Positions 1 to 10,856 of a stretch of DNA of 64,000 nt are shown here, piece after piece (within the stretch, counting starts at the first letter, position 1; each line of letters opens with the position of its first letter). The notes beneath the pieces were generated by a model. The model was not told where the DNA came from, ran no database searches, and saw nothing but the letters and a program-made list of their open reading frames with translations. The stretch lies in contig NW_002476559.1 in NCBI RefSeq assembly GCF_000189635.1, positions 372,001 through 436,000 of the forward strand, written 5' to 3'. This DNA is from Tetrahymena thermophila SB210 (Eukaryota; Ciliophora; Oligohymenophorea; Hymenostomatida; Tetrahymenidae). Position numbers and translations under genes: made by a program.

Positions 1-759
1 CTTGCAGTTTAAACATCTCTTTTTTAAAAATAAATAATTACAATTTACCATTGAACTAAATATCATAAATTATTATTTACCTTCTAGTGCAATAAGAGAT
101 AATCTTAAAAGTAATTGTAGGTCCTTCAGGGTTCTTTATAAATCTAATGTAATTATCTTTTTTTTCATTTAAAGTAGAAATTTAGATTATTAATCTTTAT
201 GAGCAAAATATAATTTAAAAATTTTAATATTACGATTTTCTGTTGAAGTTAAAATGGTCATATGAGTCATGCCATAAACCTTGCTTGCAGATAAATAATC
301 TTTTATCTTAGTTTTATCAGTTTCCTACACAATAAAAAAATACATTAGATGATTATTATGAAGAATGCATTGATTGTGCTAAACTAAATTAGAAATTAAT
401 CCAATTACTTTTAATTTCATAGCTGTATAGGGATACATAATTTCTCTATAATCCTAAACTATTTGCTTTAATGGCTTGTTCAACTTGCCTCTTCTGAAAA
501 TTATGGCTATATTATAATAGTACATTATTGAAAAACTTGAAATTATATTAATTAATGCATTCATTACATTTAGGGACCTTTCCAATGATTTCATCCCCTT
601 CAGGTCCTTCTTCCTTGTGTGTTCTTGTTTTTTTCTTTAATAAAAAAATGTAAGTTTTTAAATGCTACTATAATAATTAGCTTTTGGTAGTTATTCTAGC
701 TAAAAATAAGAGAATATATAAGAAATCAATATTACTCTTCTTCCACCAACTTTAGGCAT
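1..759 (-). CDS. SSF1: SSF1/Peter Pan (PPAN) Brix-domain ribosome biogenesis protein, 5' part only
   Basis: Start ATG is at 759. Exons (minus strand) 736-759, 568-634, 409-506, 234-324, 81-156 and 1-18, joined by five GT-AG introns of about 60-100 nt; the gene continues beyond the left edge. Every junction keeps frame. The N-terminus begins MPKVGGRR, then a basic KKTRTHKEEG tract. It is followed by IIFRRGK, a YPYTAMKLK segment, VYGMTHMTILT and NPEGPTITFKI, which match in order the Brix-domain blocks of yeast Ssf1 and human PPAN (for example the GPTLTF block). From family knowledge, this protein acts in the nucleolus in 27S pre-rRNA processing and 60S subunit assembly. Only about 120 residues are in view, so the C-terminal Brix half is unseen. 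Confidence is high on the family and good on the splice sites. Confidence 0.85.
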
Positions 760-1733
760 TTTTAGTGATTTTTTTACTTGTCAATATTTTAATTTTGTCT
801 TGATATTAATTGATAAATAATCAATAATTTTTAGAAGGCAGGTAATCTATTTATTTTTAATAAGAAAAGAAATTAAATGAAGATGTATCTAAAAAGCATA
901 TATTAGAACTCATTATTTTTATATGAATAAATGAATAAGTAGAAATTAATTTTATTATATATACATTTAGATATTTCATAAAATTTTGCTCTTAATGCTA
1001 ATTCTAATAAAAATCTTTGAAAAATACATTAATTAATTTAGATGATTGATATACATCACCATTTTATTTCAATTCATATCAGTAATTTAAAGTACTGTAT
1101 CTCATTTTAACACTTTATAATAATTCTAAATTATTTCTAATTCTACTTATGGATAAACCTTAAATTAATTTTATCTTTACAAATTATGACTTATTAGTTG
1201 ATTTATTGGTTGTGTTAGCTTTTACAATCAGGCTTTAATTGAATTTAACATTTTTTATTGATTATTATAATTATAAAAATTCTTATCTTTCAAACATATT
1301 TTTGATCAAAATTCAATTAATATTTATAATTTGTAAAAAAGTTAATTAAATCAATTAGCCATTTTGTATAATAATTAATTAGGCTATAGCTAGCTAGAAA
1401 TTAACTGTATTATAAATATAAATAAAAATTGCTTTAAACCAAGAAGTTTTTATGCTTTATTAGGTCAAATCAAAGCAAAAATTTTTTTAAGTTTAATTGC
1501 TTTGTGTCAAAAAGTTGTTAAAAAATTCTTTTTATGAGAAAAATAAAATATTTATTTTAAATTACATATTAGCTAAAAAATCTTTATTTTAATTTTTATC
1601 TAATAAAATTTGGTTATGAGGAGATAAAACTCAAATAGAATAAACAAATACTATTTTAATCTAAAAAAGATAAAAATATATATATTATATGTATTTTAAA
1701 AATATTATTTATTTATTGGGCTTTTAAAATAAT
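760..1733. other. Intergenic region between SSF1 and the first DUF4246-like gene
   Basis: AT-rich spacer with no frame I can support. The first part should hold the SSF1 promoter (minus strand). From about 1340 the sequence matches the 3' flanks of the two following tandem units (shared blocks near 1346, 4060 and 7190 around caattagc...tagctag), so it belongs to the tandem repeat. Confidence 0.6.
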
Positions 1734-3296
1734 TCAATGCTCACAATAATTGAAAGCTTATGCATGAGTTTGTTTATTTTTAGATCTTTCGTACATATCT
1801 TTCATTCTGTATTCTTTGATAAACTCTAGTGGTTTTGTAAACTCTACATCATTAATAGTAAAGGGTTGATCTTCGTGGTTAACTACAAAGAATGCAATTA
1901 TCTTTCTTTTAAGAGGTTTATCTGTTACATTTTTTATACCCTTTACTTTATGAATATTTTAATTAGGGAAAATAATCATCAGATTTTCTTTGATATCGAG
2001 AGAGCCAAGAGGAATTAATTTATGAGGATCACAAAAATGTTCATAATCAGGGCAGTATGTGTGAGCACATTGTTCTTGCATTCTACTGCAAGGATCGTCA
2101 GATTCACGAGGGGTTCTTTTAAATTTCAGTCTTCCATCAATCAAATTCTCATCATGCTAAATAACGTAAAGGCAAGTGTAAAGAATGTTATCAGATGAAA
2201 AGCCCTCAACATGCCATTAGCCTGAATAAATGCTTTAAGGAGCAATTTCCATTTCACTTATTTTTACTATGGCATGAATTTTTTGAGAAAAATCTACTTT
2301 TGATTTTTCATCATAAATCTTAACACCATCATCATAGAACTCATTTAAAATTTTATAACCAAAATTCTTAAAGTAGTCATGAGTTTATTAAAGGGGTTTG
2401 GAGAAATAAGTCATTAAATGGCCTAATTCTAACTTAAGCTCACCAAGGTCAGGGAAATTTTCCAAAGGATTAAATAGTTTACCTTAGATTTCATACATTT
2501 TATTCTGTTCAGAGTAAGCAAATACAGCAGGAAGCCATAAAAATTCAGATAAAGAAGCTTTATATTATTTACCCCACTAATCATAACCATCTTCCATTTT
2601 TTTTACTTTTTTGAAATACTCTTCAATTTCACCTTTTTTGTGAGACTAAGTATAATCCTTATGATAAGGTTGAAGAGACTGATGAATGATATTTCTTACT
2701 TTCACAATGTTTTCAGTGTTCAATTTTTTTTAATTTTCTTCTTCTTCGGGATAGTACCATTAATTTTATCTTTGTTTCATTTCCTAATCAACAAGTTATT
2801 TTATTTCTCCGCTTATAGAGTTGACATTAGGGTGATAATCAACAAGATGATTTTATTCTTAATAGAGCATTGCTTTGTTAATAGCCTTTAAGAGATCATC
2901 TTTTTTTTAGTAGGTTATGTATTTCTCGTTATGTGTCAATAATTTACTCATTTAACCAGTATTCTCTTCAAAAATGAACACATCACTTGCTTTTTAAGAT
3001 TTTATTTCTTTATAAATTGATTTATTAAACTTTTTAGCCTCATTTTAGCATTTGTAATCCAATCTTTCATAAATTTCATCATCATTCTCTTTGAAATCTT
3101 ATTCATCTGCTTCACCAATATTATCTTCTTATTTTTGTCCTTCAGCCTCTAAATCCACTTCTTATTCTGCATTAATATTCCCTCCTTGTTATTGCCCATA
3201 ATAATATTTATCACATTCACTTTATCTATATGAATGAAGACTTACAGATTTCTAGTATATCTTATTAATATAATTGTTATTATCAGTATTAAGCAT
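1734..3296 (-). CDS. DUF4246-like protein, copy A
   Basis: Single exon of 521 codons (520 aa) with TAA/TAG read as Gln; ATG at 3296, TGA at 1734. The start was chosen because all three copies share M-L-N-(T/I)-D at this point. An acidic, Gln-rich N-terminal tract is followed by a globular region with WLPAVFAYSEQ, then QWHVEGF near residue 340, a PNQNIHKVKG block and KRKIIAFFVV, ending ...SKNKQTHAQAFNYCEH. The WHVEG, (F)PN..HKV and RKI.aFF.V blocks are those of DUF4246, a family with a predicted double-stranded beta-helix (2-oxoglutarate/Fe oxygenase-like) fold. By analogy, His and Glu of HVE plus the later His could bind metal; that is inference. Substrate unknown. It is the first of three tandem copies, and the terminal 70 residues are almost identical between copies. 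Confidence 0.75.
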
Positions 3297-4438
3297 AATT
3301 TTATCAAAAAAACTTTCAAATATTTATTATTTTTCTTTAAATTGATTATAAAATTGAATAATTTTGATTTCAAATACTTTTTTATGTTCATTCATTGTCA
3401 TACACACACACTATTTCTGATAAATTTTTACAAAAAATTGGAGGGAAGATAAAAGATTAGGAAAGATATTAGGAAAAGATATTTTGTAGTCTTAACCAAA
3501 ATCAATTAATCTTAATCTATAATTAAGATAAATATGTAAAATAAATATCCTTTATACCTTAGAGACTTATTATATCCTAAATCTGATATATTTAAAATTA
3601 ATATCAGTAAACAAACTCAATAAATTGTAATTTCAATGTTTTTAATTAAAATTTTGAATAGTTTACATAGTTTTTAAGGCATTTTAGCAAAATCGCATTT
3701 AAAAAATGTTTATAATCTCAATTAATAAATAATAACTTCAATAAGTATAAACTTAAATTTTCGAAAAACTAAAAAGTTTAAAATTGTTTATTGATAATTA
3801 CCTTAACAAATAAATAAATGCATTTTTTTAAGATGAATAAATATTAGAATTATTTAGAGAATATTTTACGATTATTCATTTTTGTTTATACTTAACTATA
3901 TTTAGTTACATAGCAAAACTTACCATACAAATTAGTAATGAGTCAAAACTTTTAAAATTTTATTCAAAAATTATAAAATTTTAAATGATTTTCTAGATAC
4001 AAAAAAAAAAAATTAAGTCTTAAAAAAAATCATCCACTTTCCTATTATATGTTAATTAATTCAATTAGCCATTTTATATAATAAAATCAGGTAATAGCTA
4101 GAAAGAAATTTAATTGTATTGATAATTACTAAAAATATATATATATAAATTGCTTTAAAACCACAAATCAATTAAACTTTAAAAATGTTTGCTGAGATTT
4201 AACATAATATTTTTTAGAGAGATTAAAAAAACTGCTTACGAAATAAAATATTCTTATAAATTTCTTTAGTGAAGAAAATAAAATCTAAATTTTAAAATAT
4301 ATCAAAGCTAAAAAATTTTTTTACAAATAAAAAATAAAATCGTAAAAATATAATTATTAAATGCTTTTTTAATCTAAAAACAATAAAAATATATGCTTTT
4401 ATGTATGTATAATTGATTGGTTGGGCTTTTAAAATAAT
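3297..4438. other. Spacer between DUF4246-like copies A and B
   Basis: AT-rich. The first part (to about 3990) is the 5' flank of copy A and closely matches the 5' flanks of copies B and C (shared tracts such as attatttttctttaaattga and aagatattaggtaaagata). From about 4060 it matches the 3' flank of the other units. No gene seen. Confidence 0.6.
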
Positions 4439-6073
4439 TCAATGTTCGCAATAATTGAAAGCTTATGCATCAGTTTGTTTATTTTTAGATCTTTCATATA
4501 TGTCTCTCATTCTGTATTCTTTGATAAACTCTAGTGGCTTTGTAAACTCTACATCATTAATAGTAAAGGGTTGATCTTCGTGGTTAACTACAAAGAATGC
4601 AATTATCTTTCTTTTAAGAGGTTTGTCAGTAACATTTTTTATACCCTTTACTTTATGAATATTTTAATTTGGGAAAATAATCATCAGATTTTCTTTGATA
4701 TCGAGAGATCCAAGAGGAATTACTTTATGAGGATCACATAAATAATCATAATTAGGGCAGTATGCATGAGCAGACTCTTCTTGTTCTCTATCGCAAGGAT
4801 CATCGTTTTCACGAGGGGTTCTTTTAAATTTCAGCCTTCCATCAATCAAATTTTCATCATGCTAAATAACATAAAGACAAGTGTAAAGAATGTTATCAGA
4901 TGAAAAACCCTCAACATGCCATTAGCCCGAATAAGTGCTTTAAGGAGCAATTTCCATTTCGCTTATTTTTACTATGGCATGAATTTTTTCAGAAAAATCT
5001 ACTTTTGATTTTTCATCATAAATCTTGATACCATCATCATAATACTCATTTAAAATTTTATAACCTAAAATCTTAAAATAGTCATGAGTTTACTAAAGGG
5101 GTTTGGAAAAATAAGTCATTAAGTGGCCTAATTCTAACTTAAGCTCATCGAGTTCAGGGAAATTTTCCAAAGGGTTGAATAGTTTACCTTGAATTTCATA
5201 CATTTTATTCTGTTCAGAGTAAGCAAATACAGCAGGAAGCCATAAAAATTCAGATAAAGAAGCTTTATATTATTTACCCCATTAATCATAACTACCTTGC
5301 ATTTTTTTTACTCTATTAAAATACTCTTCTATTTCGCTTTTTTTGTGAGATTGAGTATAATCCTTATGATAAGGTTGAAGAGACTGATGGACAATATTTC
5401 TTACTTTCACAATATCTTCTTTGTTAAATTTTTTTAAATTTTCTTCTTCTTAGGGATTTTACAATTAATTTTATCTTTGCTCTATTTCCTAATCAACAAG
5501 TAGTTTTATTTCTCCGCTTATAGAGTTAACATTAGGGTGATAATCAACAAGATTATTTTATTCTTAATAGAGCATTGCTTTGTTAATAGCCTATAAGAGA
5601 TCATCTTTTCTTTTGTAGGTTATGTATTTCTCATTATGTGTCAGTAAATCACTCATTTAATCAGTATTCTCTTCAAAAATGAACACATCAATTGCTTTTT
5701 AAGATTTTATTTCTTTATAAATAGATTTATTAAACTGTTTAGCCTCATTTTAGCATTTGTAATCCAGTCTTTCGTAAATTTCATCCTCATTCTCTTTGAA
5801 ATCTTATTCATCTCCTTCACCAATATTCTCTTCTTATTTTTGTCCTTCAGCATATAAATCTGCCTCCTATTCTACTCCTTCAGCCTCTTAATTTGCTTTT
5901 TATCCTTCTCCTTCTGCTTCAATATTCATTTTTATTTCTTCTGCTTATGCGTCTATATCCTCTTGTAAATCTATTTGTGCATATTTATCAAGCTCACTTT
6001 CTTTATATGAATGAAGACTCACTGAATTCAGGTATATCTTATAAATATAATTGTTTTTATCAATATTAAGCAT
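4439..6073 (-). CDS. DUF4246-like protein, copy B
   Basis: Single exon of 545 codons (544 aa), ATG at 6073, TGA at 4439. It has the same layout as copy A, including WLPAVFAYSEQ, QWHVEGF, the PN..HKVKG block and RKIIAFFVV. It differs mainly near the N-terminus, where it is about 24 residues longer. That extra sequence is an acidic repeat built from units like EAEGEGQK and EAEGVEQE, so the length change looks like expansion of an internal low-complexity repeat. Predicted fold and possible role are as for the other copies (DUF4246, 2OG-oxygenase-like fold, inferred). No frameshift or TGA interrupts it, so it appears functional. The 5' flank is conserved with that of copy A, suggesting a shared promoter type. 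Confidence 0.75.
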
Positions 6074-7539
6074 AATGTTATCAAAAAATTTTTCAAATTA
6101 GTTTATTATTTTTCTTTAAATTGATTATAAAATTAGGTACTTTTTATTTCTATTTTCCTTTTTTGATTAATTCACTTACACACACGCACTTTATTTCTGA
6201 TAAATTTTTAGAAAGATTTTGAGGAAGATAAAAGATTAGGAAAGATATTAGGTAAAGATATTTTTTAGTCTTAACCAAAATCAATTAACCAATCTAAATG
6301 TATAATTAAGTAAATAAAATATTCTTATAACATTAGTGGCTTATTATATCCTAAATCTGATATTCAAAATTAATATCAGATAACAAAATCAATAAATTGT
6401 AAGGTCAGTGTTTTTAATTAATATTCTGATTATATTACATAGTTTTTAAGGGATTATGACAAACTCGCATTTTTAAAATTATTATAGATTCTATTACACA
6501 ATAATACTTACTTTCTATTAATTAATCTAATCTTAAATTTTCGCAATATTTATTTTGATAAATAAATAAATGCACTTTTTTTAACATGAATAATAATTAG
6601 AATTGTTTAATGAATATATTATGTGTGATTGTTCAATTTTGTTTATATTTTAATTAATTATATTACATAGCAAAGCTTGCTTTTGATAAAAATTAGTAAT
6701 GTGTGATAGTTTTTAAAATTCTATTTGAAAATTATAATAATATATTTTTAATTATATTAAATTATCAATCAAATAAATGATTTATTTTGACAAATAATAA
6801 TTACATTTTTTTAAATTTTAACAATATTTAATAATAAATAAATATTCGAATATTTTTTGGATAAATAGAATATTATTAGAGTATGCAAGTTATTCAAATA
6901 TTATATCCTAATATTAGATAAAAAAAATATTCAACTCATCACAAATAAATATAGGAATATTTGTATACCCTTTGAAAATATTTGGATGTAAGGCTTAGAT
7001 TATTTACTCTTTATAAATTTTAATTTTTTTTTATTTTTATAATCATAGGTAATCTTCTCTTTATTTAAGGAAAACTTAGTGCTATTTAAATTTATTTTAT
7101 TAATTGATGAATAAATATATAATAAATATTCAAATTTTAGATTTTTACTATTTTATTTTAAACCACACTTTTCCTATTATTTGTTAATGAAATCAATTAG
7201 CATTAAGGCAATAGCTAGAAATTCACTGCATTGAGAATTACTAAAAATATAAATAAAAATTGCTTTAAAACTACAAATAAATTAAACTTTAAAAATTTTT
7301 ACTGAGATTTTAGCTAAATTTATAATAAAGACATTAAAAAACTGCTAATATTCTGATTAATTTTTTTGTGAAGAAAATAAAATCTACATTTTAAAATACA
7401 TTAAAGCTAAAAGATTTTTTTATCTATAAACCTAAAATCGAAAAAAGTAATTATAAAATGCTTTTTTAATCTAAAAATAAATATTGTATGTAAAATTAAG
7501 TTATGAAATATCACTGATTGATTGGGCTTTTAAAATAAT
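6074..7539. other. Spacer between DUF4246-like copies B and C
   Basis: The proximal part (6074 to about 6760) is the duplicated 5' flank of copy B. The middle (about 6760-7150) is unique, extremely AT-rich sequence. From about 7185 the sequence is the duplicated 3' flank of copy C. No coding frame supported. Confidence 0.55.
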
Positions 7540-9114
7540 TCAATGCTCACAATAATTGAAATTTTATGCATCAGTTTGTTTATTTTTAGATCTTTCATAC
7601 ATATCTCTCATTCTGTATTCTTTGATAAACTCTAGTGGCTTTGTAAACTCTACATCATTAATAGTAAAGGGTTGATCTTCATGGTTAACTACAAAGAATG
7701 CAATTATCTTTCTTTTAAGAGGTTTATCTGTTACATTTTTTATACCCTTTACTTTATGAATATTTTAATTTGGGAAAATAATCATCAGATTTTCTTTGAT
7801 ATCGAGAGAGCCAAGAGGAATTACTTTATGAGGATCACATAAATATTTATAATTAGGGCAGTATGTGTGAGCACATTATTCTTGTAGCCTACGTTTTTTA
7901 GGATCATCAGATTCACGAGGAGTTCTTTTAAATTTCAGTCTTCCATCAATCAAATTCTCATCATGCTAAATAACGTAAAGACAAGTGTAAATAATGTTAT
8001 CAGATGAAAAACCCTCAACATGCCATTAGCCTGAATAAGTGCTTTAAGGAGCAATTTCCATTTCGCTTATTTTTACTATGGCATGAATTTTTTGAGAAAA
8101 ATCTACTTTTGATTTTTCATCATAAATCTTCTTGAGATCATCATCAAAATACTCATTTAAAATTTAATAACCTAAATTCATAAAATAGTCATGAGTTTAC
8201 TAAAGGGGTTTGGAGAAATAAGTCATTAAATAGCCTAATTCTAACTTAAACTCACTTAGGTCATGAAATTTTTCCAAAGGAGTAAATAGTTTACCTTGGA
8301 TTTCATACATTTTATTCTGTTCAGAGTAAGCAAATACAGCAGGAAGCCATAAAAATTCAGATAAAGAAGCTTTATATTATTTACCCCACTAATCATAACC
8401 ATCTTCCATTTGTTTTACTCTTTTAAAATACTCTTCGATTTCACCTTTTTTGTGAGACTAAGTATAATCCTTATGATAAGGCATAAGAGACTGATGAATG
8501 ATATTTCTTACTTTCACAATGTCTTCTATGCTTTATTTTTTTTAATTCTCTTATTTGGGATAGTACCATTAATTTTATCTTTGTTCCATTTCCTAATCAA
8601 CAAGTTATTTTATTTCTCCGCTTATAGAGTTGACATTAGGGTGATAATCAACAAGATTATTGTACTCTTAATAGAGCATTACTTTGTTAATAGCCTTTAA
8701 GAGATCATCTTTTCTTTAGTAGATTATGTATTTCTCATTATGTGTAAGTGCTTTACTCGTTTAATCAGCATTCTCTTCAAAAATGAATACATCATTTGCT
8801 TTTTAAGATTTTATTTCTTTATAAATTGATTTATTATAATATTTAGCCTCATTTTCACATTTATAACTCCATCTATCATAAATTTCTAATTCATCTTCTT
8901 TTAAATCTTATTCATCTCCTTCACCTATATCTTCTTCTTATATTTGTCCTTCTGAGTCAATACCAGCTTATAATTCTTCTGCTTATACGTCTATATCCTC
9001 TTCTTGTGTATATCTATGATCATATTTATCACATTCACTTTATTAATATTAATGAAGACTGACAGATTTTTAGTATATCTTTTGAATATAATTGTTATTA
9101 TCAGTATTAAGCAT
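7540..9114 (-). CDS. DUF4246-like protein, copy C
   Basis: Single exon of 525 codons (524 aa), ATG at 9114, TGA at 7540. It is colinear with copies A and B, with the same start, the same acidic Gln/Glu-rich N-terminal stretch (intermediate in length), WHVEGF, PN..HKVKG and RKIIAFFVV blocks and the same C-terminus. Local differences include a changed short segment in the loop after the WHVEGF block, where the other copies have a Cys-containing stretch. The frame is intact, so all three copies look translatable. DUF4246 assignment rests on the ordered motifs. An enzymatic role as a 2-oxoglutarate-dependent oxygenase is inference only. Confidence 0.74.
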
Positions 9115-10856
9115 AGATTTTATCAAATATTTTTTTAAATTAATTTGTTATTTTTCTTTAAATTTATTATAAAATTAGGTACTTTTAATTTCTATTTTCA
9201 TTTTTGATTAATTCACGCATATACACTTTATTTCTGATAAATTTTTACAAATATTTTGAGGGAAACTAAAATATTAAGAAAGGTATTAGGTAAAGATATT
9301 GTAGTTTTAAGCAAAACCAATCTTAAATTATTTAAGATCATTAAGTAAAATAGATATCGTTATAACCTTAGAGACATATCATATCCTAAATCTGATTCAT
9401 TTAAAATTTATATCAGTAAACAAAATCTATTAAGTGTAATTAATTTCAGTGTTTTTAATTAATATTCTGAATATATTAGATATTTTTTAAGGATTTTGAC
9501 GAAATCGCATTTATTTATTTTTAAACTTTTTATAAATTCTATTATACAATAATTAATAATCTTTAATTTTTGCTATTTTGTATTGATAATTATTTTGATA
9601 AATAAATACACTTTTTTTAACATGAATAATTATTAGAATTATTTAAAGAATATATTATATATGATTATTTGTTCAATTCTATTTATGTTTTAATATATTA
9701 ATTACATATCAAAACTTTTGATACAAATTAGTAATGAGTCAGACAGAGCTTTTAAAATTCTATTCGAAAATTATAAAATTATATTTTTTTAAAATACCGT
9801 AGTTTCTCATTAATTATCATCAACCCCCCCACAATCTTTTTAAGCATAAAATGGTGTTCAAATTAATCTTATCAAAAAAATTTCCAAATTAATTTATTAT
9901 TTTTCTTTAAATTATTTATATAATTAGGTACTTTTAATTTCTATTTTCCTTATTTTTTGATTAATCCACACACATTAAATTTATTTGAAGAAAGTTAAAA
10001 GATTAAGAATGATATTAGGTAAAAATATTTTAGAGCCTTTACCAAAACCAGTCAATATTAATCTAATTAATTAAGTAAAATAAAGATCCTTATAACCAAC
10101 CTTAGAGACTTATTTTTATCTAAATTTGATTTATTTAAAATTAATATATGTAAACAAAATCAATAAATTGTAATCTCAATGTTTTTAATTAATATTATGA
10201 ATATATTAGATTGCTTTTAAAGGATTTTGACAACATCGCATTTATTTATTTATTTTAAAATTTTCTTTTTACAAATTCTATTACACAATAATAATTTAAA
10301 TTAAATTAATCTAATCTTAAAATTAATTTTCGCATTACTAAAAAGTTCAAAATTTTTTATTGATATTTATTATGATAAATAAATAAATAAATCACTTTTT
10401 TTAAATTGAATATTTATTAAATAGAATATATTATGTATGTATGATTGATTGATAGTTCAATTCTGTTTATATTTGAATACATTAATTACAAACCAAAACT
10501 TTAGATCAGATAAATTCTGATTTAAAAAAGGTAAAAATAACATGTAGACATCCTTTTAGTCATATATATATAAATATTTTAAAACTCAGAACAACTTTAT
10601 ATGTTTATAATTATCTCTTCTAATATTTTGTTAATCATATGTTAAAGCCTTATTTTTATAAAGAAATAAAATATTTAAATACATAAACTTTATTATAATA
10701 AAATATATATTTTTTTGTTTACTCAATTAAATATTGATTGAATTATAAATAAAAAATATTTGTTGATTAAATTAATTATTATTATTTGTTAGAAAGATAA
10801 AAGACTTAGAACGTTAATAAATAAATATAAATTAACAAAATTTAATAACATAAAAA
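9115..10856. repeat. 5' flank of copy C plus remnant of a fourth tandem unit
   Basis: 9115 to about 9790 is the normal duplicated upstream flank. Then, from about 9840 to 10480, the same flank occurs again: a sequence resembling the start-codon region (taagcata at about 9841), the attatttttctttaaatt tract, the ttaggtacttttaatttcta tract, and the accaaaacca and aatctcaatgtttttaatta blocks. No DUF4246 reading frame is attached, so this is the upstream part of a unit that lost its gene. A C6 run lies at 9826. The rest is AT-rich. Confidence 0.6.

Larger units (their letters stand above)
1340..10480. repeat. Tandem array of about 3-kb DUF4246 units (3 complete and 1 partial)
   Basis: Units at about 1340-3990, 4060-6760 and 7185-9790, each made of 3' flank, gene and 5' flank, plus a gene-less 5' flank at about 9840-10480. 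All are in the same orientation. The flanks are less conserved than the coding parts, as expected if the proteins are under selection. Confidence 0.65.

Noticed and set aside
2640..2891. Plus-strand hydrophobic ORFs over the DUF4246 genes (also 3234-3452 and 8410-8700)
   Set aside because: They are opposite-strand shadows of the conserved minus-strand genes and their flanks, with AT-driven Phe/Leu/Ile content.
1734..9114. Many in-frame TAA and TAG codons, as if these were pseudogenes
   Set aside because: The same codons occur in every conserved gene of the window at Gln positions, and only TGA ends frames. This is the ciliate code, not decay.
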